This document shows positions 18,622 to 29,625 of a DNA stretch of 33,118 nt, piece by piece (the first letter of the stretch is position 1; the number at the start of each line of letters is the position of its first letter). The notes under the pieces are model-generated. The model had not been told where the DNA came from. It was given only the letters and a program-made list of their open reading frames with translations, and searched no databases. The stretch comes from Chloroflexota bacterium (GTDB taxonomy: Bacteria; Chloroflexota; Anaerolineae; Anaerolineales; Villigracilaceae): positions 1 through 33,118 of the forward strand of contig QMIW01000044.1 of assembly GCA_024434165.1 (NCBI GenBank). Direction: 5' to 3'. The translations under genes were made by a program, and so were the position numbers.

Positions 18622-18655
18622 GAAGGGTGAACAGGCTGCAGCCTGTTCACCCTTC
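18622..18655 (+). terminator. Perfect 34-base palindrome after the serine hydrolase gene
   Basis: Two 17-base arms, GAAGGGTGAACAGGCTG and its exact complement, meet with no loop, 25 bases after the stop codon. Placement suggests transcript end formation or 3' protection. There is no T-run on the + strand, so a classical Rho-independent terminator is not certain; it may instead be a member of a repeat family. Confidence 0.5.
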
Positions 18656-18905
18656 ATAAGCACAGGCAAATTTTCACGGAGCAGCATATATCATGTGGAT
18701 GAGTATAAATTTCGCCCTACACCACTACATGCCGCAGCATGGCTCCCCAAATAAAAGAAACGTATCAACTGAACGAATTAATCTGGCACTGGCACGCGGG
18801 TAGCGGAAATGGAATGGGCAATCTCTCCACAGCACGTTCATATTGGCAGAAATGCGCAAAGCTCGCGCCATTCTTCGAACTGGCAGACGACAACTTCAAC
18901 GAACT

Positions 18906-18942
18906 AAAAAAGCCCGTCCATGAGCGCATCTGCCCGCGGGCT
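18906..18942 (-). terminator. Rho-independent terminator of the nar operon
   Basis: Read on the - strand, AGCCCG pairs with CGGGCT across about 20 bases and is followed directly by a run of six T. It lies 87 bases after the stop of the FmdE-family gene and would end the nar transcript. Confidence 0.6.
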
Positions 18943-18990
18943 ATAAACGCAGAAAGATTGGCTATAGAGGCGATTCTATCGGTCTTTTCA

Positions 18991-19022
18991 TCAAAATCAG
19001 CGTTCGTGTATGTTTATCTGTC
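18991..19022. repeat. Degenerate partial copy of the ACCACAGA-family repeat
   Basis: The string beginning TCAAAATCAGCGTTC and ending GTTTATCTGTC parallels TCAAAAATCAACGTTC...GTTTA at 119-146. Only one side of the element is recognisable. The resemblance is by eye. Confidence 0.35.
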
Positions 19023-19028
19023 GGGGGC

Positions 19029-19643
19029 TTATCGAGCCGCAGGTTTCTGCACAAAACGGATATACGAGCCGCCTGCACAAGCCTTGCATAAGACCGTTCC
19101 TTCGCGGACAACCTCCCGCTGGTTAATGATCTCCTCGCCGCAGATTTCACACGCCACACGCTTCCCTGCCTGACCCACGATCTGCTTCACGGGGACGGTT
19201 AATTCCACCCATTGCCAATGGAAAAGAAGTTCATCAGGGATGTATTTATAGCCGATGAGCTGCGCCTCCCAGCGATTGCGCGCGGACGGCGCGTAGTCCC
19301 ATGCCTGTTCGCGCGCGCCTGCTCTTGGGTGGATGCGAACGGCTTGCCCGGTGAGCGTATCCACAAATGTCACAGCGATCTTGCCAAAGTCTTCGATGCG
19401 CAGAGTACGCCTGCCGACGTAACAACCTGCCGCGGCGGAGAGACCGTCCACGAAACAGCCGTCCGTTTCGGCGATGGCGAGGAGGCGCTTCTCAGGCTGA
19501 GGCAAAGGCAGGTCGAGCAGGGGTCCAGCCAAAAGTCCGGCGCGAACGCCCAATACTTGTCGCGGACAAAGTTTGTGATGGTGAGTCGCGCTGAGAGCCA
19601 GCAGATCATCCAGTTCAGGGATATATGTCGGGGAATCATCCAT
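19029..19643 (-). CDS. FmdE-family protein with C-terminal zinc ribbon
   Basis: Protein of 204 residues related to FmdE, a family named after subunit E of formylmethanofuran dehydrogenase but widespread outside methanogens. The family motif appears as HHHKLCPRQVLGVRAG (21-36), where HGHxCPG is usual, followed by CFVDGLSAAAGCYVGRRTL (63-81) and the DFGKIAVTF strand. A C-terminal zinc ribbon has C165-x2-C168 and C186-x2-C189. It is the last gene of the nar operon, 23 bases after a narK-type gene. Because FmdE relatives accompany molybdenum and tungsten enzymes, a role in cofactor handling for NarG is possible, but this is inference. Biochemical function in bacteria is not established to my knowledge. 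Confidence 0.75.
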   Translation of the reverse strand: MDDSPTYIPELDDLLALSATHHHKLCPRQVLGVRAGLLAGPLLDLPLPQPEKRLLAIAETDGCFVDGLSAAAGCYVGRRTLRIEDFGKIAVTFVDTLTGQAVRIHPRAGAREQAWDYAPSARNRWEAQLIGYKYIPDELLFHWQWVELTVPVKQIVGQAGKRVACEICGEEIINQREVVREGTVLCKACAGGSYIRFVQKPAAR

Positions 19644-19666
19644 CGCTCACCTATCCGATCCACTGC

Positions 19667-21019
19667 TCAGGCGGGGTCGGACGCCGTATCATGGAAATCC
19701 AATTGATTTTCCAGTGCAGGCGATGCCTTTTGCAGCAAACTCATCACTGTAATATGCAGCCAGCCGAAACTGACCGCGGTAACCAGGAACATGAGGAAGA
19801 AGGTGGACTGGGGAATCAAGGTCAATTCATAGAACCATGCAAACAAAGGCGGCAGGAAGAATCCGCCCAATGCGCCCAACATGCCGACCAGCCCGCCGAC
19901 TGCGCCAACATCTTTCGGGAAATATTCGGGGATGTATTTATATACGGCGGCTTTGCCAACGCCCATGCAAACGCCGACGATGAAGACCCAGATCGTAAAC
20001 CAGGTGACGCTCATCGAAAATGCGAACGCTTCGCGCTGACCGCCGGGATCAACGCTGGTGGGAACGTCAATCACGATTTTTGCGCTGGGGAAGGATAGAA
20101 AGAGACAAGCTGCCAGCATGGCGCCAAAGACCCAATACATGATACGGCGCGCGCCAAATTTATCGGAGAGGTAGCCGCCCAGGGGGCGCAGCAAACTGGC
20201 GGGGAAGATGAACAACGCAGTCAGGAGCGCGGCGTGTTTCAATTCCAACCCGTACACATCCACGTAATATTTGGGAAGCCAGACCGAGAGCGCAACATAC
20301 GCGCCGAAAACCACTACATAATACAGGCTGAAACGCCAAACGCGGATGTATTTCAAAGGCTTGAGCATTTCCAGCATGGGGCGGTCTGCGCCTGGTTTAA
20401 TATCCTGCTTTGGCGTGAAAACCCAGATGGCAATGGCGGTGATGCCCAACAGGACACAATACATAAAGGGGACAAACCGCCAGCCGCCGGGAATCCACCC
20501 GCCTGCGAGCCCTGCCGCTGGAACCATCGCGATCAAGGTCGGACCGATGAGCTTGGTCACCGATGCGCCGACATTCCCCGCGCCGAAGACTCCCAGTGCG
20601 AATCCTTTTTGCTCACGCGGATACCACGCCGAGTTCCATGAGATGCCGATCGAGAAGGCATTTCCCGCCATGCCGACGAAGAACGCCCAGGCCATCAACT
20701 CGGTGTAGGTGTCTGCCTGGCTGACCATGTAGGATGGGATGATGGTCGCCAAAACCAGCAGCGTAAAGACAATCCGCCCGCCATAGCGGTCGGCGAGGAT
20801 GCCGAAGAGCAGCCGCCAGAACGAACCATTCAGGATGGCAATGGCGGCGAGCCAGCTGAGCTGCACATCGGTCAAGCCCAATTCTTTGCGGATGGGAATC
20901 CCCAGCACGCCGAACATTAGCCAGACGGCGAACATCAAGGTAAAGCCGATGGTGGAGAAAACGAGGACGCTGGTTCGCCCCTTTCTGTCGCTCATTTTCT
21001 CAGTGGGTTTTGTACTCAT
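19667..21019 (-). CDS. narK: NarK-type nitrate transporter, nitrate/proton symporter-like
   Basis: Major facilitator protein with about 12 membrane helices, 450 residues from the ATG at 21019. Features include the loop GILADRYGGR between helices 2 and 3, the nitrate signature region AGNVGASVTKLIGPTL in helix 5, and GVGKAAVYKYIPEYFPKDVGAVGG in the second half. The sequence resembles NarK1/NasA/NrtP-like importers, so proton-driven nitrate uptake is the likely activity. A GTG at 21043 adds 8 residues, but a palindrome (21036-21051) overlaps it, and the ATG gives the cleaner N-terminus. It follows a second NarK gene in the operon, separated by a hairpin repeat. Confidence 0.88.
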   Translation of the reverse strand: MSTKPTEKMSDRKGRTSVLVFSTIGFTLMFAVWLMFGVLGIPIRKELGLTDVQLSWLAAIAILNGSFWRLLFGILADRYGGRIVFTLLVLATIIPSYMVSQADTYTELMAWAFFVGMAGNAFSIGISWNSAWYPREQKGFALGVFGAGNVGASVTKLIGPTLIAMVPAAGLAGGWIPGGWRFVPFMYCVLLGITAIAIWVFTPKQDIKPGADRPMLEMLKPLKYIRVWRFSLYYVVVFGAYVALSVWLPKYYVDVYGLELKHAALLTALFIFPASLLRPLGGYLSDKFGARRIMYWVFGAMLAACLFLSFPSAKIVIDVPTSVDPGGQREAFAFSMSVTWFTIWVFIVGVCMGVGKAAVYKYIPEYFPKDVGAVGGLVGMLGALGGFFLPPLFAWFYELTLIPQSTFFLMFLVTAVSFGWLHITVMSLLQKASPALENQLDFHDTASDPA

Positions 21020-21035
21020 CGTAAAAATTCTCTTT

Positions 21036-21051
21036 CGTAACACATGTTACG
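21036..21051. promoter_or_regulatory. CGTAACA/TGTTACG palindrome ahead of the second narK
   Basis: Seven-base perfect arms CGTAACA and TGTTACG flank a two-base centre, 17 bases upstream of the narK start at 21019. Size and symmetry are those of a dimeric operator. No known regulator is assigned; as RNA it could also form a small hairpin. Confidence 0.3.
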
Positions 21052-21062
21052 CAATTCCTTCT

Positions 21063-21112
21063 CCCTCACCCCCGCCCCCTCTCCCAGTGGGAGAGGGGTG
21101 AAGGGGTGAGGG
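21063..21112. repeat. CCCTCACCCC palindromic repeat between the two narK genes
   Basis: Outer arms CCCTCACCCC (21063-21072) and GGGGTGAGGG (21103-21112) are exact complements. Inner arms CCTCTCCCA and TGGGAGAGG meet around a single base. This is a widespread REP-like noncoding sequence. Located between two genes of one operon, its very stable hairpin may cause partial termination or stabilise the upstream mRNA. Confidence 0.75.
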
Positions 21113-21140
21113 TGCGTAAGGTGAATATCGTAAATCACAA

Positions 21141-22466
21141 TCAGGATGGTTTTTCGCAACCTTTGCGGGTGTAATACCACCAGTTGATGGCAGTGGCGAT
21201 GACAAAGAACACCACGGCTCCGTAGAAAAACGGCAATGGGGAACCCGTGTTCGTAATGGAAGAACCGATCAAGGTGGAGAAGATGAACGGTCCGTATGCC
21301 GCGACCGCCGCCGTCCAGCCGATGACGCCCGCGCTCTGGCGGGGGGAATCGGCAAAGATGATCGGGTATTGCCGGAAGGTGGCGGCGTTGCCGATGCCCG
21401 TGAAGAGGAACAGGGTCAGAATGAAGATCACGAAGAGCGGGAATTGGTCGAGCGAGGTTGGCGTGAACAATCCCAGAAACGCCATTGACAGCGTGCCGAC
21501 GATCAGGACGATGCCTGTGATGTGTGTGAGAATCGCACCGCCGTACTTGTCAGCGACGGGTCCAAAAAGGATGCGTGCCAGCGAGCCGACCAAGGGTCCG
21601 AGGAAGGCATATTTCAAGGGGTCGGGCGCGCCGGGAAAAGCCCCATAGAGTGATTTGATCAAAAGGGGAAACGCAGCGGATAACCCTGAGAACGTGCCGA
21701 AGGTCATCACATAGGTGATGGTGCAAAACCACGTATGCTTCATCCCGAAGATGTCCATCTGCTCTTTGAAGGAGGCTTTGATGGGCACGCTTCGCAGGTA
21801 GATCCACGCAAGGACGCCCATGATAACGAGGAAAGGCGCATAAACGAAAGCCGCATTCTGAAGCCAGATGGGTTTGACAACCTCTTTGACGCTCATGGTT
21901 TGCGAACTGCCCACAATGGCAAAGCCGATGATCCACGGAGTGAGGAATTGCGTGAGGCTGACGCCAAAGTTGCCGATGCCCGCCTGAATGCCGAGCGCGG
22001 TGCCCTGCAATCGTTTCGGGAAGAAGAATCTGGTGCTGGGCATGTAGGACGAAAAATCGCCGCCGCCGAAGCCCGCCGAGAACGCCAACAGCATGAAGAC
22101 CCAAAAGGGGGTATTCGGGTTCATGACCGCCAGCCCAATGCCGATGACGGGAATGAGTTTCAGGAAGGTGGTGACGGTGATGACATGGCGCGTGCCATAG
22201 ATCGGCGTCAGGAACGTATGCAGGATGCGTAATGTCCCGCCTGCCAGCCCGGGCATAGCCGCCAGCCAGAATAACTGCATGGTGCTAAATTCGAATCCAA
22301 TTTGCGGAATGCGCACCACAATGCCGCTCATCATGAACCACGAAGCAAACGACAGGATCAATGCAAGCGTGGTGATGGTCAGCGTGCGCCAGGCGATCTT
22401 ACTGCCTGTTTCTTTCCAGAATTGCGGGTTTTCCGGTTCCCATGTGGTCAACCATGTGTCTTTCAT
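21141..22466 (-). CDS. narK: NarK-type nitrate/nitrite antiporter
   Basis: Major facilitator protein of 441 residues with about 12 helices. The nitrate signature in helix 5 (GFGGGDFSSYMPSTRFFFPKR then GTALGIQAGIGNFGVS) closely resembles E. coli NarK/NarU and Paracoccus NarK2, which exchange external nitrate for internal nitrite. The conserved arginines expected to bind the anions in helices 2 and 8 are plausible at GTLRILHTF and SLARILFGP. GGAG lies 7 bases ahead of the ATG. It starts 19 bases after narI. Pairing with the second, symporter-like NarK matches the two-transporter arrangement of several denitrifiers. Confidence 0.92.
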   Translation of the reverse strand: MKDTWLTTWEPENPQFWKETGSKIAWRTLTITTLALILSFASWFMMSGIVVRIPQIGFEFSTMQLFWLAAMPGLAGGTLRILHTFLTPIYGTRHVITVTTFLKLIPVIGIGLAVMNPNTPFWVFMLLAFSAGFGGGDFSSYMPSTRFFFPKRLQGTALGIQAGIGNFGVSLTQFLTPWIIGFAIVGSSQTMSVKEVVKPIWLQNAAFVYAPFLVIMGVLAWIYLRSVPIKASFKEQMDIFGMKHTWFCTITYVMTFGTFSGLSAAFPLLIKSLYGAFPGAPDPLKYAFLGPLVGSLARILFGPVADKYGGAILTHITGIVLIVGTLSMAFLGLFTPTSLDQFPLFVIFILTLFLFTGIGNAATFRQYPIIFADSPRQSAGVIGWTAAVAAYGPFIFSTLIGSSITNTGSPLPFFYGAVVFFVIATAINWWYYTRKGCEKPS

Positions 22467-22485
22467 TTTTTCTCCGAAGCAAGAA

Positions 22486-23166
22486 TTAATTCAATTTGAC
22501 TCTCCGCCGCGTCCAGATCACAAGCTGGAAACTGCGCCAGAGATAACTGACAGGGAAGCTCACCATGTGCACCAGCCTGCCAAACGGGAAGACCGCAATC
22601 AGCAGGGTCGCATTTAGAAAATGCAGTTTGGGAATCAACGGCAAAGAGGCGACATACTGCGGCGCAGGCTGGAAGGTCGCAAGCGATACCACCCAGGGCG
22701 TGACCGTGTGGATGAACCACGTCGCGCCCCAGCGGTAGCCGAACGCCATCCACAACCCCAACACCACCTGCACGATCAGCAGAACCAGCACAGCCCAATC
22801 GGCAGGAGTGGTAACCATGCGGACTTTGCTCGAAGCCACCCGCCGATAGAACATCGCCCCCGCGCCCACCAACGCCATGATGCCGAGAATCTTCCCCGCC
22901 AGTTCCGCGAGGTAGAGCGTTTCAGGCGTGCTGTGCAGGAAGAACATCAACTTGGGGGCGACAAACCCACCCAAATGGATGAGCAGGGTCGGCAGGATGC
23001 CATAGTGCCAGAGGGTCGAGCCCCAGAATTGAATGTCTGTTTCAAGGAATTGCGAAGAGAGACTCGTAAACGAAAACTGGTTGGTGAGGAAGCGGTAGAT
23101 CGTCCCCCCCACGGCGAGCGCAACCGCCACGTAGGGAAAAACAACATAGAGTAGTATGTCAAGCAT
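22486..23166 (-). CDS. narI: Respiratory nitrate reductase gamma subunit NarI
   Basis: Membrane cytochrome b that oxidises quinol on the outer side and passes electrons through two b hemes to NarH. The 226-residue protein has about five helices. Candidate heme histidines are in WHYGILP and LIHLGGF near the second helix and in KLHFLN and RLVHMVSFP near the end, as in E. coli NarI. Start and the narJ stop overlap by 8 bases (23159-23166), implying translational coupling. Length is the family norm, and the C-terminal basic tail RRRVKLN is on the cytoplasmic side. Confidence 0.94.
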   Translation of the reverse strand: MLDILLYVVFPYVAVALAVGGTIYRFLTNQFSFTSLSSQFLETDIQFWGSTLWHYGILPTLLIHLGGFVAPKLMFFLHSTPETLYLAELAGKILGIMALVGAGAMFYRRVASSKVRMVTTPADWAVLVLLIVQVVLGLWMAFGYRWGATWFIHTVTPWVVSLATFQPAPQYVASLPLIPKLHFLNATLLIAVFPFGRLVHMVSFPVSYLWRSFQLVIWTRRRVKLN

Positions 23167-23710
23167 GGCTCATTTCCTTTTCAGGAGTGTGTGTAAGAAC
23201 AAGTTGAAGCGCCTTCAACAAACCGACATAAGGGTTCTGCGACTCTGCGAACGCTTTCAACATTTTTTCGAGCGCGGGGATCAATCCCTGAACGAGCAGA
23301 GTCTGGCAAAACTCGCCCTGACGATTGGCAGCATCCAAACCGAGAAAACGCAGGATGACAGCGAGATGGTCAGGCAGTTCCCCGCCCGCCGAGTAGCCAA
23401 AGGCGTGATAGGCTTCATTCAACTGCGCCATGAACGCGCCGCGCTTGTAACTCTCGCCGAACAGTTGATAGCCCGCATACGGATAACAAACGGGCTGCAT
23501 ATCGAACGTGACCGTATAGAGTTCTTCGATTTTTTCAACGGACAGATTCTGGATGCCGTTCTGAAACGCCTTCAGTTCCTCCACCGCATCGGGATGGACG
23601 CCTCGCACTTCGCCGAGGCAGGTTTCCGTTATGGAGAACAGATCCTGGCTGGGATAGGAGAGCAGGTCAGCGAACAGGGTATAGAGCAGACCAGTGGAAT
23701 CTTTGTTCAT
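23159..23710 (-). CDS. narJ: Nitrate reductase assembly chaperone NarJ
   Basis: Cytoplasmic chaperone of the NarJ/TorD/DmsD family that binds apo-NarG and allows molybdenum cofactor and FS0 cluster insertion before membrane attachment. It has 183 residues, mostly helical. The SYPSQDLF start of the fold and the segment YGESYKR-like LFGESYKRGAFM followed by LPDHLAVILRFLG correspond to the conserved core. It begins two bases after the narH stop and overlaps narI by 8 bases. It is rather short compared with E. coli NarJ (236), lacking much of the variable C-terminus, as is common outside proteobacteria. Confidence 0.92.
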   Translation of the reverse strand: MNKDSTGLLYTLFADLLSYPSQDLFSITETCLGEVRGVHPDAVEELKAFQNGIQNLSVEKIEELYTVTFDMQPVCYPYAGYQLFGESYKRGAFMAQLNEAYHAFGYSAGGELPDHLAVILRFLGLDAANRQGEFCQTLLVQGLIPALEKMLKAFAESQNPYVGLLKALQLVLTHTPEKEMSHA

Positions 23711-23712
23711 GA

Positions 23713-25203
23713 TTACAGCCCTCGGCGCGCGCCCTGACTGCGACCAAAGCCCGCTTCGGCTTTGCGCTGTTGGGGGTCATACGTCTCTTCAATGTCACCT
23801 TCGCGGCTGGCGGGCGGGATCATGAAGCGTTCCTGGTACGACGGCAGGGAGGTCAGATGGTAGATGGCTTCGGCTTCTTCGGCGCTCATCCCTGCTTTGG
23901 CGAGAGCGGCGGCTGCCTCTTCGGCGGTCACATCGCCCACAGTTTGGGCGCGTTTGTAGATGCGGACAGCGATCATCTTTTGATAAGCTTTTATGACCAG
24001 TTCGTCATTCCCTGCCGCCAACGTGCGCGACATGTAACGCACAGGCACGCGGGCATTTTCCAACGAACTAAACAGGTCTGTTTCCACACGCTGGGTGCCG
24101 TTGTTCTGGGTGGCATTGAGAACAGGCAAAAGCGGCGGGACGTAGAACAGCATGGGAAGCGTGCGATATTCAGGGTGGAGCGGAAGCGCCAGTTCCCATT
24201 CCTTCACATAGCGATAGACAGGCGAACGCTGCGCAGCGGTGATCACACCGTCGGGGATGCCGCTCTCCTTCGCGGCGGCAACAACTTTCGGGTCGTGCGG
24301 ATCGAGAATCATCTCGCGCTGGCGCTGGACGAGTTGTGCATCGGGCGCTTTGACGGCGGCTTCGATCTGATCCGCGTCATAAAGCAAAACGCCCAGATAG
24401 CGGATGCGCCCCACGCAGGAGTGGAAGCAGGCGGGAGCCTGTCCCGATTCGAGGCGCGGGTAGCACAGGATACATTTTTCCGATTTGCCCGTTGACCAGT
24501 TGTAAAAGGTCTTCTTGTACGGGCAGGAGGAGACGCACATGCGCCAGCCGCGGCATTTATCCTGATTGATCAACACGATGCCATCCTCGGCGCGTTTGTA
24601 AATGGCGCCAGATGGACACGCCGCCACACAACCCGCGTTCAGACAGTGATTGCAAATGCGCGGCATGTAGAAATAGAAGAGTTGTTCGATGGAAAAGAGA
24701 CGGCGCTTTTCCTCCTCAGTCATGTTATCCAGCAGGGGATCATTGACCGCGTAAATATTGGAACCGCCCAGGTCATCATCCCAGTTCGGACCCGATTCGA
24801 TTTCAATCGGTTTGCCGTCAATGCGCGAGATGGGACGCGCGGTTGGCTGGTCGTCGCCAAGAGGCGAATTGAACAGATCGCCGTAGTTGTACGTCCACGG
24901 CTCGTAATAATCGTCCATCGTCGGCAGGGCGGGGTTGGAAAAAATGTTGCCGAGGGTTTGCGCGCGGTTTTGCAGTTTCAGTTCCACTTTGCCTTTTTTC
25001 AGTTCCCAGCCGCCTTTGTATTTTTCCTGGTCTTCCCAAAGGGTGGGGAAACCGGTGCCCGGCTTTGTTTCCACATTGTTCCACCACATGTACTCCGCGC
25101 CCTGGCGGTCAGTCCAGATGTTTTTACAGGCGATACTGCATGTGTGGCAGCCAATGCATTTATCGAGATGGAAAACCATTGATACTTGCGATCTTATTTT
25201 CAT
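23713..25203 (-). CDS. narH: Respiratory nitrate reductase beta subunit NarH
   Basis: Electron-transfer subunit linking NarI hemes to NarG. The 496-residue protein has four cysteine groups: C16-x2-C19-x2-C22-x3-C26 at the N-terminus, then CNHCLNAGCVAACP, CRGWRMCVSSCP and CILCYPRLESGQAPACFHSC. The Trp in CRGW, where a cysteine would be, is the NarH hallmark that leaves one 3Fe-4S cluster beside three 4Fe-4S clusters. AAGGA precedes the ATG by about 9 bases. The narG-narH gap is filled by a palindromic repeat, whereas narH-narJ are two bases apart. Length and motifs are complete. Confidence 0.96.
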   Translation of the reverse strand: MKIRSQVSMVFHLDKCIGCHTCSIACKNIWTDRQGAEYMWWNNVETKPGTGFPTLWEDQEKYKGGWELKKGKVELKLQNRAQTLGNIFSNPALPTMDDYYEPWTYNYGDLFNSPLGDDQPTARPISRIDGKPIEIESGPNWDDDLGGSNIYAVNDPLLDNMTEEEKRRLFSIEQLFYFYMPRICNHCLNAGCVAACPSGAIYKRAEDGIVLINQDKCRGWRMCVSSCPYKKTFYNWSTGKSEKCILCYPRLESGQAPACFHSCVGRIRYLGVLLYDADQIEAAVKAPDAQLVQRQREMILDPHDPKVVAAAKESGIPDGVITAAQRSPVYRYVKEWELALPLHPEYRTLPMLFYVPPLLPVLNATQNNGTQRVETDLFSSLENARVPVRYMSRTLAAGNDELVIKAYQKMIAVRIYKRAQTVGDVTAEEAAAALAKAGMSAEEAEAIYHLTSLPSYQERFMIPPASREGDIEETYDPQQRKAEAGFGRSQGARRGL

Positions 25204-25220
25204 AATGTCGTTTCCTTTTC

Positions 25221-25295
25221 ACCACGAAGGGTCACAAAGGATCACGAAGGAAGGGTTTGAAAAACCTTTGTGACCCTTCGTGTCCTTTGTGGTTA
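25221..25295. repeat. Palindromic repeat between narG and narH
   Basis: Arms CACGAAGGGTCACAAAGG (25223-25240) and CCTTTGTGACCCTTCGTG (25265-25282) are perfect 18-base complements, flanked by further CCACGAAGG/CCTTTGTGG words. This is another widespread noncoding repeat. In the nar mRNA it would form a long hairpin between two subunit genes, starting 6 bases after the narG stop in transcription order. Confidence 0.8.
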
Positions 25296-25301
25296 GTAGT
25301 C

Positions 25302-28934
<3,633 letters not shown>

Positions 28935-28939
28935 AGCTT

Positions 28940-28988
28940 CCTCCTTGGTTTCAAGGAGACCGGAAGGTTTTGTGTATCCGTCCGGTCT
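28940..28988 (-). promoter_or_regulatory. Competing hairpins over the narG ribosome-binding site
   Basis: On the - strand, CTCCTTG-AAAC-CAAGGAG is a perfect 7-base stem with a four-base loop (28941-28958) whose 3' arm contains AAGGAG of the narG Shine-Dalgarno. Just upstream, AGACCGGA and TCCGGTCT (28981-28988 and 28957-28964) form a second perfect 8-base stem. The two share two bases (28957-28958), so they cannot both be complete. It starts 15 bases after the cytochrome c stop. The layout fits translational control of narG, but no ligand or factor is known. Confidence 0.5.
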
Positions 28989-29003
28989 TGTCTTGTAAAT
29001 GTA

Positions 29004-29582
29004 TTATTGGTTTTTCAACGAATCCCGCACCAGCGCCTTGCGGACTCCACGCAAACGGCTGCGGTATAAAATTCCCAAAAATGCAACAGCCGCCGCAAAA
29101 CCGCCCAAACTGACGGCAACGACCAGCCATTCCCTGTCTGTTTCCGGCTGACCGGCAGACGCCGTCATGAAGACGATCAGGTCGGCTTGTTCTGTCTCGG
29201 TCAGGGGATGCGTGGTGTAGATAGGCTGCATAACGGGCGAAATCCCCTCTCCGCGATTGGCTAAAAGAGACGCCATCTCTTCCGGCGTGAGGCGCTGCGA
29301 AACATTGGTCAAGTCGGGACCCATGATTCCACCGCCGAGCAATCCGTTCTCGCCTACGCTGTGACATCCCATGCAGGGCGGACCTTCATATTCAAAGTGG
29401 GCGTAGCCCATGAATAATTTCCGCCCGTTTTCGACATCTCCCGCGGCAATGGCTTCAGCGGAAGCCGGCATCGCTGTCACACCCTCCGGCACGGAAATAC
29501 ACCCCGGCAACAGAACAACAAGAAATATCATCGTAATGAAGAGAACGGCTCTCTCCATTGGTTTGGCGCTTCGGTTAATCAT
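29004..29582 (-). CDS. Membrane-anchored monoheme cytochrome c at the head of the nar operon
   Basis: Probable electron carrier of 192 residues on the outer membrane face. It has an N-terminal hydrophobic segment ending in a lipobox-like LLPGC (C28), a heme-binding site C70-M-G-C73-H74, a candidate axial methionine at 118 (SPVMQPIY), and a C-terminal membrane helix (about 152-172) followed by a basic tail. It is the first gene before narG, with a 69-base gap. Thermus nar operons also open with a cytochrome c gene (narC), which is needed for their nitrate reductase, so a comparable role is inferred; that protein is diheme, unlike this one. AGGAG lies 11 bases ahead of the ATG; an ATG at 29558 lacks a ribosome site. 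Confidence 0.82.
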   Translation of the reverse strand: MINRSAKPMERAVLFITMIFLVVLLPGCISVPEGVTAMPASAEAIAAGDVENGRKLFMGYAHFEYEGPPCMGCHSVGENGLLGGGIMGPDLTNVSQRLTPEEMASLLANRGEGISPVMQPIYTTHPLTETEQADLIVFMTASAGQPETDREWLVVAVSLGGFAAAVAFLGILYRSRLRGVRKALVRDSLKNQ

Positions 29583-29602
29583 AGGCGCGGAAACTCCTGG
29601 TC

Positions 29603-29625
29603 TTGAACTAAAATCATGCGTTCAA
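29603..29625. promoter_or_regulatory. TTGAAC-N11-GTTCAA dyad, candidate nar operator
   Basis: Perfect six-base arms TTGAAC (29603-29608) and GTTCAA (29620-29625) lie 21 bases upstream of the cytochrome c start. A possible -10 element TATAAC on the - strand is at 29628-29633. A weaker overlapping dyad TTCAACA/TGTGAA spans 29621-29639. The site does not match the FNR consensus. The NarL-like regulator encoded just upstream is an obvious candidate binder, by inference only. Confidence 0.3.

Larger units (their letters stand above)
18598..19028. other. Intergenic region between convergent gene sets
   Basis: This 431-base gap separates the serine hydrolase and the FmdE-family gene, whose ends face each other. 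It holds a perfect 34-base palindrome near the left side, a terminator for the right-hand operon near 18906-18942, and a degenerate repeat copy near 18991. A 144-codon open frame on the + strand (18739-19173) crosses the terminator and the 3' end of the FmdE gene; no family is recognisable and it is treated as spurious. Nothing else is recognised in 18656-18905. Confidence 0.6.

Noticed and set aside
18739-19173. A 144-codon + strand open frame in the gap after the serine hydrolase
   Set aside because: It crosses a - strand terminator, a degenerate repeat and the conserved zinc ribbon of the FmdE gene; no family resemblance was seen. A short real gene in its first 60 codons cannot be fully excluded.
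29603-29617. A possible FNR box (TTGAA then ATCAT) before the cytochrome c gene
   Set aside because: The spacing is five rather than four bases and both half-sites deviate; the TTGAAC/GTTCAA dyad explains the sequence better.
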